Of a stretch of 42,474 bases of DNA, positions 16,111-23,763 are shown in pieces (position 1 is the first letter of the stretch; each line of letters opens with the position of its first letter). The stretch spans positions 1,443 through 43,916 of the forward strand of contig JAHFUA010000009.1 in the NCBI GenBank assembly GCA_023265315.1. Direction: 5' to 3'. A model generated the notes under the pieces. It did no database searches. It was not told the DNA's origin and saw nothing but the letters and a program-made list of their open reading frames with translations. The position numbers and the translations under genes were made by a program. This DNA comes from Acidobacteriota bacterium (GTDB lineage Bacteria; Acidobacteriota; Terriglobia; Terriglobales; Acidobacteriaceae).

Positions 16111-16153
16111 AGGCTCTGTGCGAAACGAAGGACCTCATTCCAGAGACTTAGCC

Positions 16154-16182
16154 AAAAGAAAAAGGCCGTCACCAGGACGGCC
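16154..16182 (-). terminator. Intrinsic terminator of the 75-residue gene
   Basis: GGCCGTC (16164-16170) and GACGGCC (16176-16182) form a perfect 7-bp stem with the loop ACCAG. On the minus strand the hairpin is followed by TTTTTCTTTT (16163-16154). It lies 28 bases past the stop codon at 16211. Confidence 0.9.
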
Positions 16183-16210
16183 CGCCAAGCGTGCTCGAGG
16201 GGGAGGTCGC

Positions 16211-16438
16211 TTACAGCGTCGATTCGATCTCGAACCCCCAGGCCTGCAACAGAGACTCAGGGATAAACTTGGAGTTCTTGTTGCGCCGCGCCCACTCCCG
16301 GAGGCGCGTGGAGCGCAGATACTGATCGGGCTGCAGCTTGAACTCCTTCACCGCCTGTTCGAAGGAGGTAACCGTGGGAACCACCGGTCCAATCGGCTCC
16401 GGCTTCCCCCAATTGGGATTGCCACGTCGCCTAGCCAT
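16211..16438 (-). CDS. Small conserved hypothetical protein (75 residues)
   Basis: The basic 75-residue protein opens MARRRGNPNWGKPEP, an N-terminal motif I associate with short uncharacterised proteins of Acidobacteriota. A helical stretch follows (SFEQAVKEFKLQPDQYLRSTRLREWARRNKNSKF), then a C-terminal PESLLQAWGFEIES. There is no signal peptide, membrane segment or cysteine. An AGGA lies about 10 bases before the ATG at 16438 and a strong terminator follows, so it is a single-gene unit. A nucleic-acid-binding role would fit the charge but is only a guess. Confidence 0.75.
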   Translation of the reverse strand: MARRRGNPNWGKPEPIGPVVPTVTSFEQAVKEFKLQPDQYLRSTRLREWARRNKNSKFIPESLLQAWGFEIESTL

Positions 16439-16776
16439 AATAAGTTCGTCCTGCCTTTTGTGTCAGTTCCAAACTATTAGATTCAATGTGGCCGGCCGGG
16501 GATTCCTCCTGGCTATGGGCTCCTGAGTGCTATCCGGAGGGGCACACAAATCCGTTATCTTACTTCCATTTAGACGCAAAAACAATGGGGTTTTGGGTGG
16601 AAAAATGGCGACAGGACGCCTCGCAGGAAGCTGGCACGACCTTAAGCGCAGCTAATGCAATAGCTTAGGTGGGTTATTGAACTAGGCAACAATCCCCATG
16701 GAAGAGCCTGCCGCGGTCGCTCATGCAGCAAAAACCACCAGGCTGCGGAAATGCCACATCCGCCGTTGATTCAGGT
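16439..16776. other. 338-base stretch without a recognised gene
   Basis: This lies between the 75-residue gene and tRNA-Leu(UAA), both on the minus strand. The left end should hold the promoter of the small gene: a possible -10, TAATAG, lies about 40 bases before its ATG, without a clear -35. Short open frames exist but show no motif or ribosome-binding site. No repeat of the families seen elsewhere is present. Confidence 0.5.
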
Positions 16777-16865
16777 TGGTGCCCGGGGTCGGAATCGAAC
16801 CGACACGCCCCTTTCGGGGCCCGGGATTTTAAGTCCCGTGCGTCTGCCAGTTTCGCCACCCGGGC
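16777..16865 (-). tRNA. tRNA-Leu (anticodon UAA)
   Basis: This is an 89-base class II tRNA with the CCA encoded (16779-16777). The acceptor stem GCCCGGG (16865-16859) pairs with CCCGGGC (16787-16781). The anticodon loop is CTTAAAA between CGGGA and TCCCG, giving UAA. A long variable arm (CCCCGAAAGGGG) and the T-loop GGTTCGATTCC confirm leucine. Confidence 0.97.
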
Positions 16866-16914
16866 CTCAGATGCAGCTCAATATTACGCCTGGAACCACT
16901 AACCAGCTATAAGT

Positions 16915-18090
16915 TCAAAGCTCCCTGAGCGCCACCGCGATTCTCGCGCGGGCGGCGCGGATGGCGGGCGGGACCCCGCCGACGATCCCCATGGCCAGTG
17001 CGAAGATCACTCCTCCCACCAGCAACGCCGGCGTCACGCGAAAGGCGAAGGCCAGGTGCGAGAAGGTCTGCCAGTTCATGGTGCCGGTGGTGAAGCCATT
17101 GAGCGGCAAAACGGCAATGCATCCCAGCAAGCCGCCGATAAGCGCGATGCAGAGCGCCTCGAAGGTGAAGGAGAGCACCACGCTGCCGGCCCCGAAGCCG
17201 ACGGCACGCATGGTGGCGATCTCGCGAGCGCGTTCGGCCACCGCGGAGTACATGGTATTGAGCGCGGCGATGATGGCGCCCACGCTCATCACGCCTCCCA
17301 CCAGCACGCCCAGCACCGTGACCAGGCGGGTGAAGGCCCGCGACTGCTTCTCGTAGTAGTCGATCTCGCGATCCACCTGCAGGGTGACGCGCGGGTCGGA
17401 AGTGATGGCGTCTTTGAATGCAGGATAGGCGTCGGCCGAGGTGAGGCGCGCGGTGACGGACTGGTAGATGTCAAGCGGGCGCTTATAGACCTGTTTGACC
17501 ACCTGGGCGTCGGCCCACAGTTCGGAGTCGAAGGCGCTGCCGCCGGCGTCGAAGATGCCGACCACGGTCCACGTCCCGCCGCCGAACTTGACGGTGCTGC
17601 CCAGATCGAAGCCGGCGTAGGTGCGGGCGACGTTGCGTCCCACGACGAGTTCGTTGAGGCCGGGGCGGAAGAAACGTCCAGCGACGATCTTGACCTGGTC
17701 GCGAACGTCGAGCACTCGCGGCGAGACGCCGCGCACCTGCACATTGGCGTCGGTGCCGGTGGCCTTCAGCGGGAAGGCGGCCACCACCACAGTTTCCGGG
17801 CTGACCAGCGGTTCAGAGCCTTTGTGGGCGACTCCCGGCATGTCTTCGATAACGTGGACCTGGTCGGTGGTGACGGCGCTCTCCATCTCGGACGTTGCAC
17901 CAGCACGGCGCACGATCGCATTGCGCGGGGAGCCCGACGATACCAGCGTCGCCTTGAAGCCCTTGGCCAGGGCCAGCATGGCGACGAACACGCCGACCGT
18001 GCCGGTAATGCCCAGCACCGCCACCACGGTGGACGGCCAGCGTACGCGCAAGCTGCGAAGGTTGTAGGCGAGGGGGATGGCCATGTTCAC
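16915..18090 (-). CDS. FtsX/MacB-type ABC transporter permease (second of the pair)
   Basis: The 391-residue membrane protein has one N-terminal helix (about residues 20-43), a large periplasmic domain (MacB_PCD-like, residues 45-260) and three C-terminal helices with the FtsX signature AERAREIATMRAVGFGAGSVVLSF. This is the layout of LolC/LolE and MacB permeases, which move lipoproteins or other substrates across or out of the membrane using mechanical transmission rather than a channel. Its ATG overlaps the stop of the preceding permease by four bases, and that one in turn overlaps the ATPase, so all three are translationally coupled. The substrate is unknown. Confidence 0.92.
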   Translation of the reverse strand: MNMAIPLAYNLRSLRVRWPSTVVAVLGITGTVGVFVAMLALAKGFKATLVSSGSPRNAIVRRAGATSEMESAVTTDQVHVIEDMPGVAHKGSEPLVSPETVVVAAFPLKATGTDANVQVRGVSPRVLDVRDQVKIVAGRFFRPGLNELVVGRNVARTYAGFDLGSTVKFGGGTWTVVGIFDAGGSAFDSELWADAQVVKQVYKRPLDIYQSVTARLTSADAYPAFKDAITSDPRVTLQVDREIDYYEKQSRAFTRLVTVLGVLVGGVMSVGAIIAALNTMYSAVAERAREIATMRAVGFGAGSVVLSFTFEALCIALIGGLLGCIAVLPLNGFTTGTMNWQTFSHLAFAFRVTPALLVGGVIFALAMGIVGGVPPAIRAARARIAVALREL

Positions 18091-19229
18091 ACCCTCCTTA
18101 GCGCGTCCACCACGCGCAGCCGCATGGCCGACCAGGCAGGCAGGATGCCAGCGACCATGCCCACAGCCAGGGCAGCCAGCAATCCCAGGATCACGGCCGG
18201 TGGCGAAAGGTAGAAATAGGGCAGCATGCCGCCGGTGGGGTCACCGCGCAACGTGAACAGCTTCGAGAGCGCGAGTCCGAGCCCGCCTCCGATGGCGGCG
18301 AGGAAGAGCGATTCGCCCAGGACGAGCGCGAGCACGAAGGCGTCGGAGAAGCCAACGGCCTTCAGCACCGCCAACTCGCGCATGCGCTCACGCACAGCGA
18401 TAGCCATGGTGTTGCCCGTCACCAGCAGCAGCGTGAAGAAGACCACGCTGCCGATGCTGAGCAGAAGGAACTCGATGTTGCCGGCCTGCTTGACGAACCC
18501 GGCAGCGAAGGCTTTCTCGGTCTCGGTCTTGGTCTCCCACGGGGAGTTGGTGAACAACTCATCGATGGCGGCGGCCACACGGGTGGCGTTGTCCGGATTG
18601 TCGATGCGCACGGTGTACCAGCCGACCAGGCCCTTGCGGTAAAGGTTCTGGCGCTCTTCCAGGTATTTGTAGTGGAACCAGAACTGGGTGGTGTCGTCCT
18701 GCGGCCGGCTGCCTTTATAGATGCCGCGGATGTTGAATTCCCACGTCCCAGGGAAAATCGTGCCTTTGATGGGGACGCGGTCGCCGACCTTCCAGTGGAA
18801 GCGCTTGACCAGGTCTTCACCAACGATGGCGCCTTCGCGGTCGCCGATGAAGGCTTTCCACTGGTCGTCCGGCACGATGAACTCGGGGAACATCTGGCGG
18901 TAGGTCTGGTCCTCAATGGCGAACTGCGGGAAGAAATTGCGTTCGTCCTGGTACACGCCGCCGAACCAGTTGGCGTGCGTCACCAGCGTAACCCCGGGGA
19001 TGCGCGCGATCTTATCCAGATACGAGATGGGCAGCGGCTGGATGATCGACACCTTGTTGACCACGACCAGGCGGTTGGCGCCCGCGACCTCCAGCCCCTG
19101 GTTGAAGGCGCCGCGGACCACTGCCAGCAATCCGAACAGGAACAGCGCTACCGCGAACGAGCCCAGCGTCAGCGTGGTGCGGATCTTCTTGCGAAGGAGG
19201 TTGGCGAAGATGAGGTGGCGGTATTTCAT
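18087..19229 (-). CDS. FtsX/LolC-type ABC transporter permease (first of the pair)
   Basis: The 380-residue permease opens [35 protein letters not shown], typical of FtsX-family proteins. A periplasmic domain (residues 45-250) is followed by three helices with the signature VRERMRELAVLKAVGFSDAFVLAL. It pairs with the permease at 16915-18090, presumably as a heterodimer driven by the ATPase at 19226-19948. Start and stop both overlap neighbours by four bases. The periplasmic domain contains an uncommon aromatic-rich stretch (FWFHYKYLEERQNLYRKG) of unknown meaning. Confidence 0.92.
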   Translation of the reverse strand: MKYRHLIFANLLRKKIRTTLTLGSFAVALFLFGLLAVVRGAFNQGLEVAGANRLVVVNKVSIIQPLPISYLDKIARIPGVTLVTHANWFGGVYQDERNFFPQFAIEDQTYRQMFPEFIVPDDQWKAFIGDREGAIVGEDLVKRFHWKVGDRVPIKGTIFPGTWEFNIRGIYKGSRPQDDTTQFWFHYKYLEERQNLYRKGLVGWYTVRIDNPDNATRVAAAIDELFTNSPWETKTETEKAFAAGFVKQAGNIEFLLLSIGSVVFFTLLLVTGNTMAIAVRERMRELAVLKAVGFSDAFVLALVLGESLFLAAIGGGLGLALSKLFTLRGDPTGGMLPYFYLSPPAVILGLLAALAVGMVAGILPAWSAMRLRVVDALRRV

Positions 19230-19948
19230 CGCACCTCCGCCGCCTGGCCTTCGACCAGCACGCCTTTCTCCAGATGCAGAACGGTCTGCGCGCGCTGCGC
19301 GGCCACGGGATCGTGCGTCACCAGCAGCACCGTCTTGTGATGCTCGCGGACCAGGCGCGCGAGCAGGTCCATCACTTCGTCGGCGCTCTTGCGATCGAGG
19401 TCGCCGGTGGGCTCGTCACAGAGCAAAAAAGTGGGGTCGGCGACGATGGCGCGCGCGATGCCCACGCGCTGCTCCTGCCCGCCCGACAACTGGCGCGGGT
19501 AGTAGTGCATGCGGTCCATCAGTCCAACGATCCCGAGCGCGGTCTCCACGTGTTGGCGGCGCTCGGCGGTCGAGAGCTTGGTCAACAGCAGCGGTAGCTC
19601 CACGTTTTGAAATGCCGTGAGCACGGGGATGAGGTTGTACATCTGGAAGATGAATCCGACGTGGCGGGCGCGCCACTGGGTGAGCTTGGCGGCCGACATG
19701 TGCGTGATCTCGTCGCCGGCCACGGTAATGCTGCCGGCGGAAGGCAGATCGATGCCGCCCAGCAGGTTGAGCAGCGTGGTCTTGCCGGAGCCGCTGGGGC
19801 CCATGAAGGCGACAAAGTCCCCGGCATCCACGTCGAGGTTGAGTCCCTGCAGCACGTGGATCTCCTCGCTGCCCCGCTGGTATTTCTTGTCCAAACCTCG
19901 CACCCGGACCAGGCTGTTGCCGTCGCCTCGACCATCGACTCTGACCAT
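19226..19948 (-). CDS. LolD/MacB-type ABC transporter ATPase
   Basis: The 240-residue nucleotide-binding subunit is complete: Walker [11 protein letters not shown]-loop [20 protein letters not shown], signature [14 protein letters not shown], Walker [13 protein letters not shown] and the switch histidine in LLVTHDP. The sequence FQMYNL and the overall length place it in the LolD/MacB/FtsE group. The common LSGGQQQRV signature has one change (QEQRV). It is the only ATPase among five exporter genes here, so it probably serves all three permeases or the third uses an ATPase encoded elsewhere. Confidence 0.96.
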   Translation of the reverse strand: MVRVDGRGDGNSLVRVRGLDKKYQRGSEEIHVLQGLNLDVDAGDFVAFMGPSGSGKTTLLNLLGGIDLPSAGSITVAGDEITHMSAAKLTQWRARHVGFIFQMYNLIPVLTAFQNVELPLLLTKLSTAERRQHVETALGIVGLMDRMHYYPRQLSGGQEQRVGIARAIVADPTFLLCDEPTGDLDRKSADEVMDLLARLVREHHKTVLLVTHDPVAAQRAQTVLHLEKGVLVEGQAAEVR

Positions 19949-20069
19949 GAGTGTCCACCGTATGTCGCTGCAATTTGGATGTTGAAATGAACGCGGACGA
20001 CTCTACCGACGGGTTGTTGCCGCAAGGTTAAAAGGCCGATTTCCACGTCGAGACAGGCGCTTTCGCCCG

Positions 20070-20088
20070 GGCGCGACCGGGTCGCGCC
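20070..20088. other. GC-rich hairpin in the exporter operon
   Basis: GGCGCGAC (20070-20077) pairs perfectly with GTCGCGCC (20081-20088) around the loop CGG. It lies in the 156-base gap between the adaptor and the ATPase. Neither strand has a T-run, so it is more likely an RNA stability or pausing hairpin than a terminator. Confidence 0.45.
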
Positions 20089-20104
20089 TGAGCTTTGCCC
20101 CACC

Positions 20105-21322
20105 TCACTGCTTCACATCCACGCGCTGGCCGTCCTTGAGCGGCCCGGCGCCGACCACCAGGCGATCGCCATCCGCCACGCCGGCGATGATCTCCACGTC
20201 ACTCCCCTGGATCGCGCCCACGCGCACCGCGCGGCGCTCAACTTTGCCGCCGCGATACAGGAAAACGACGGACTGACCATTGTCCTGCCGGACCGCATTC
20301 TGCGGCACCAGCACCCGCGGTGCACCCTGAGCAGTGGCGGGTTCGTCGCCGAAGAAGGTGACCTTCACTCCCATGTCCGGCAGGATGCGCGGGTCGAGCT
20401 TGTCGAACGAGATCCTCACCTTGACCGTCGCCTTCTGGCGGTCGGCGGTGGGAATTATCGTCCGCACGTGTGACGGGATCTTCCAGTCGGGATAGGCGTC
20501 GAGGACAGAGATCACCGGCTGTCCTGGCTCCACCCGGGCGATGTAAGACTCGTTCACGTCCACTTCGACCTCGTTGGATTTCATGTCAACAATCGTGGCG
20601 ATGCCGGTGCGCGTAAAGCCGCCGCCCGCCGAGACGGGCGAGACCATCTCGCCCACCTGCGCATCTTTGGAAACGACGATGCCGGCAAAAGGCGCGCGCA
20701 CGATGCAGTTGTCCAAGTCCTGCTGCGCCACCTTGACGCGCGCTTCCGCCGCGCGCACCTGTTCGTCGGTCTGTTCGATACGCGCGCGATAGCTGTCCGC
20801 CGTGGTTCGCGCCAGGTCCAAAGCCTGCGGGCTGGCGACGCCTGCCTGTTCCAGTCCTTGGGTGCGGCGCAGCTCACGCTCAGCGTTGGCGAGGTTGACG
20901 CGCAAGTCGGCGAGCGCGGCGGAGGTGGCGTCGCGGTCCGCCTGAGCGGAGATCAGGCGCGTGCGGGCGTCGGACTCATCCAGCACTGCCAGCACCTGGC
21001 CTGCCTCGACGTGCATGCCTTCCTCGGCATACATCTTGACCACGCGCCCGGTTATTTTGGCGGCCACTGTGGCGCGGCGGCGCGGGGTTACGTATCCGCT
21101 GGCGTTGAGCAGTGCGACGCGCGTGCCACCCGAGGCGCTGTGGGCGGTGGCCAGTTGCACACTGGGAGTCTTCCCGATGAGGACAAAGCCCAAAGCGAAC
21201 GCCAGAAAGCACGCGCCGACTCCGGCGGCAACCCAGCGCAGCCACTTGCTCCCGCTGCGGGAGCGAGCGCGCTCGTCGATCTTCAATGCCGACAAATCAG
21301 GCTCGGTCGGGCGTACAGCCAT
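20105..21322 (-). CDS. HlyD/MacA-type periplasmic adaptor protein
   Basis: The 405-residue membrane-fusion protein has an N-terminal anchor helix (LRWVAAGVGACFLAFALGFVL), followed by a lipoyl-like half-motif (GRVVKMYAEEGMHVEAGQVLAVLD), a long helical hairpin (residues about 110-190), the second lipoyl half (APFAGIVVSKDAQVGEMV) and beta-barrel and membrane-proximal domains. MacA-like proteins of this kind bridge an inner-membrane ABC transporter to the outer membrane. An upstream TTG at 21346 is in frame, but I prefer the ATG at 21322 (MAVRPTEPDL), which has GGGAG about 10 bases ahead. It sits between the third permease and the ATPase. Confidence 0.93.
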   Translation of the reverse strand: MAVRPTEPDLSALKIDERARSRSGSKWLRWVAAGVGACFLAFALGFVLIGKTPSVQLATAHSASGGTRVALLNASGYVTPRRRATVAAKITGRVVKMYAEEGMHVEAGQVLAVLDESDARTRLISAQADRDATSAALADLRVNLANAERELRRTQGLEQAGVASPQALDLARTTADSYRARIEQTDEQVRAAEARVKVAQQDLDNCIVRAPFAGIVVSKDAQVGEMVSPVSAGGGFTRTGIATIVDMKSNEVEVDVNESYIARVEPGQPVISVLDAYPDWKIPSHVRTIIPTADRQKATVKVRISFDKLDPRILPDMGVKVTFFGDEPATAQGAPRVLVPQNAVRQDNGQSVVFLYRGGKVERRAVRVGAIQGSDVEIIAGVADGDRLVVGAGPLKDGQRVDVKQ

Positions 21323-21400
21323 CCTCGATGTCTCCCGTTCCTTCAATCCAAATTACACTGCCGGGGTGGGGCTTTCAACACAGAGGGAGAAAAACCCGCG

Positions 21401-22627
21401 CTACTCGTAGCGCAGGCTGGTGATGGGGTCCATTTGCGCGGCGCGAGTGGCCGGCACGGTGCCGAACAGGATCCCGACCAGCGACGACACACCGATGGCG
21501 ACCACCACCGAGATCCCCGAGATAGGAATGTTGTAGTCGGTGAAAAAGCGCACGGAGAAAGGCAGCGCCAGGCCCACAGCGACGCCGATGACGCCTCCGA
21601 TCAGCGAGATGAGCACGGCTTCGGCCAGAAACTGGAACTTGATCTCACCGGCTGTCGCGCCCACGGCCTTGCGAATGCCGATCTCGCGGGTGCGGGCGCT
21701 CACCGTGGCCAGCATGATGTTCATGATGCCGACGCCGCTGACCAGCAGCGTGACCAGCGCCACCAGCAGCAGAACCATAGTCAGGGCGTTGGCGGCCTTG
21801 GCGGCGACGGTGAGCAGTTGCGCGAGGTTCTCCACCCGGTACACCGACTCCGGCCGGTGGCGCGCCTGCACGATGTTCTTGATGGTGGCGGTTGCCGGCT
21901 GGACCTCGGCCGGATCAGCCATGGAGAAGAAGAGCTGGTTGACCGCGTTGCCGGGAATGAAGTAGCGGCTCACGCGGTAGGGAATCACGATGGTATCGCC
22001 GGCCAGCTCCGACTGGCCGAAGGTTTCCACCCGTTCCTTGAAGGTGCCGATCACAGTGAAGGGCAGTCCGCTGATGCGCAGGGTCTTGCCCATGGCGGCG
22101 TCCTGGCTGCCGTAAAGACGCTTGGCGAGATGCTCGGTGAGCGTGGCCACCTTGCCGTGCGCCTGCACGTCGAGCTCATCGAAGAAGCGCCCCGCCAGCA
22201 CGTCGAGGTTACGGATCTGCCGGTATTGCGGGTTCACCCCCAGCACCAGCACGTCCTGCTCCTTGCCGCCACGCATGGGGACACGTTCGTGCAGCGTGAC
22301 CATGGGCGAGGCCGCCACCACTCCGGGCACCTGCTGCTGCACGGCGTGCATGTCGTCCACCGTGAGGTAGTCCTGAAGCGTGGAGGTGTTGGCGCCCTCG
22401 CCTTCGTAGAAGGCGTAGATCATGTTGGCGCCGATCCCCTGGATCTGGTCGAGGACGTACTGTTTGCCCGTCAGGCCGATGGTCACCACCAGGATCAGGG
22501 AAGCGGTGCCGATCACCATGCCGAGCGCCGTCAGCGTGAAGCGCACCTTGTAGTTGCGGAAGGTGTCGAGCGCCACGTTGACGATCTCGCGCAGGATCAT
22601 CCGGCGGGGATGGGGTTGGTGGTCCAT
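21401..22627 (-). CDS. MacB-type ABC transporter permease without ATPase domain
   Basis: The 408-residue protein matches the membrane part of MacB: one N-terminal helix (RFTLTALGMVIGTASLILVVTIG), a MacB_PCD periplasmic domain (residues about 50-280) and three C-terminal helices with SARTREIGIRKAVGATAGEIKFQFLAEAVLISLIGG, the FtsX signature. The final PATRAAQMDPITSLRYE is characteristic of MacB permeases. MacB itself carries a fused N-terminal ATPase, which is absent here. An ATG at 22627 has a weak AAGAAGAG; an in-frame ATG at 22600 has none. It is the first gene of the exporter operon. Confidence 0.93.
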   Translation of the reverse strand: MDHQPHPRRMILREIVNVALDTFRNYKVRFTLTALGMVIGTASLILVVTIGLTGKQYVLDQIQGIGANMIYAFYEGEGANTSTLQDYLTVDDMHAVQQQVPGVVAASPMVTLHERVPMRGGKEQDVLVLGVNPQYRQIRNLDVLAGRFFDELDVQAHGKVATLTEHLAKRLYGSQDAAMGKTLRISGLPFTVIGTFKERVETFGQSELAGDTIVIPYRVSRYFIPGNAVNQLFFSMADPAEVQPATATIKNIVQARHRPESVYRVENLAQLLTVAAKAANALTMVLLLVALVTLLVSGVGIMNIMLATVSARTREIGIRKAVGATAGEIKFQFLAEAVLISLIGGVIGVAVGLALPFSVRFFTDYNIPISGISVVVAIGVSSLVGILFGTVPATRAAQMDPITSLRYE

Positions 22628-22812
22628 TCGCTCTTCTTAAGATGATTCTCACCTTCCGCGCGGCGATTCTCAACGTGAAAAGTTCGGAGAGTTGCCGCTG
22701 GCGGCTCCACCACCGGCGGGGCCGTCACAGCGAGACGTGCGGTCCGTCCTATCTGCGCGGTCTGGCCGAGCACACAATCAGCCGAGAAAGGCAGTCATCC
22801 GGGGAGGTGTAT

Positions 22813-23286
22813 ATGCGCAGTGTGGCCTTTCTGCTTGCACTCTGTGTGGTAGGTGCCCTGATGCTGGCCCAAACTCTTTCGGACCCGGCGTGGATCGACC
22901 GCGGCACTCCCCAGTCGAGCCAGATGATGCCGGCCCACCAGTCGGACACGGGTGAACGCATGTGGCGGCGGGCGGAGATCCGCGTGGTGCCGCTGGACCT
23001 ATATCTTGCCAACAAGGTGGAACTCGATTCGCTGCGGGCGCGCGTGGAACAGGCCCAGGCCGACGCGGCCAAGCTCGAGGCGGCCGAGCCGGCGGCGCGC
23101 GAACAGTTGCACCGGCAACTGCAACTGCTCAAGGCGTTGCTCAACTTCGCCGAGCGGCAGGAGTCCAATGCCGGCAAGGGGCCGGCGGCGCTCGATGTCC
23201 AGCGGCACTTGAACGAGATCGAGGGCAAAGTGATGTGCGAGGCGTGCCACAGCGGCATGGTCGCGCGGCGAGCTTCACCCCGGTAG
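22813..23286 (+). CDS. Secreted or anchored protein with a single CxxCH haem motif
   Basis: The 157-residue protein opens with a signal-like segment (MRSVAFLLALCVVGALMLAQT). An extended region with two methionine pairs follows, then a charged helix likely to form a coiled coil (residues about 66-116), and near the C-terminus CEACH (C142, C145, H146), the covalent haem c attachment motif. No obvious sixth-ligand methionine domain is present, so it is not a classical cytochrome c fold. GGGGAGG (22801-22807) ahead of the ATG is a strong ribosome-binding site. It is divergent from the exporter operon. Haem binding is inferred from the motif only. Confidence 0.78.
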   Translation: MRSVAFLLALCVVGALMLAQTLSDPAWIDRGTPQSSQMMPAHQSDTGERMWRRAEIRVVPLDLYLANKVELDSLRARVEQAQADAAKLEAAEPAAREQLHRQLQLLKALLNFAERQESNAGKGPAALDVQRHLNEIEGKVMCEACHSGMVARRASPR

Positions 23287-23290
23287 CCCG

Positions 23291-23695
23291 TCATCCCCCG
23301 TTGGCGGACTTGGCGAACGACTCGATGGCGGCGGCCTCGTCGGTCTCGACTGGGAACAGGTGGTCCAGGCGAGTGATCCGCAGAACGTTGACCACTCTGT
23401 TAACCGGATTCACCAGTTTGAGCTGGCCGCCCTGCCCTTGCACGCTGGTGAAGGCGCCCACCAACTCTCCGATGCCGGAACTGTCGATGTAGGTGACGTC
23501 CTTCAGGTTGAGCAGGAGCTTGCGCCGCCCCTGCCGGAGCAGGTCGCGAATGATCTCGCCGACCACCACCGGCCGCGGACCCTCCGCCGCCTGGCCGCTT
23601 TCCAGACCATGCGCCAACGCCTCACCGAGGGTGATGGGTCCCTTCAAGTCGATGATGGTGACATTACCCTTCTGCCTGATGTTGTATTCCAGCAT
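23291..23695 (-). CDS. STAS-domain anti-sigma factor antagonist
   Basis: The 134-residue protein has the STAS fold with the phosphorylatable serine in YIDSSGIGELVGAF (about residues 69-82), as in SpoIIAA/RsbV. In that family it binds a serine-kinase anti-sigma factor and is controlled by phosphorylation. Between the first strand (GPITLGEA) and the first helix (IIRDLLRQG) there are about 19 residues that I do not remember from typical members (HGLESGQAAEGPRPVVVG). No kinase or phosphatase partner is adjacent. The ATG at 23695 is chosen; the longer open frame upstream reads out of phase with the GT39 gene. Confidence 0.9.
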   Translation of the reverse strand: MLEYNIRQKGNVTIIDLKGPITLGEALAHGLESGQAAEGPRPVVVGEIIRDLLRQGRRKLLLNLKDVTYIDSSGIGELVGAFTSVQGQGGQLKLVNPVNRVVNVLRITRLDHLFPVETDEAAAIESFAKSANGG

Positions 23696-23763
23696 GGCCA
23701 GTCTAAGGGGAAGGCGAGCATTGTAGCACCCGGCGCTGGCGCCGGTGCGAGCGGCGCTCTGCG

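Noticed and set aside
15931-16480. Plus-strand frames of 111 and 126 codons
   Set aside because: They consist of degenerate repeat DNA, the terminator and the antisense of the 75-residue gene, with no recognisable domain.
16674-16859. A 61-codon frame on the minus strand
   Set aside because: Its 5' two thirds are tRNA-Leu(UAA) sequence; the protein reading (MAKLADARDLKSRAP) is the usual artefact of translating a tRNA.
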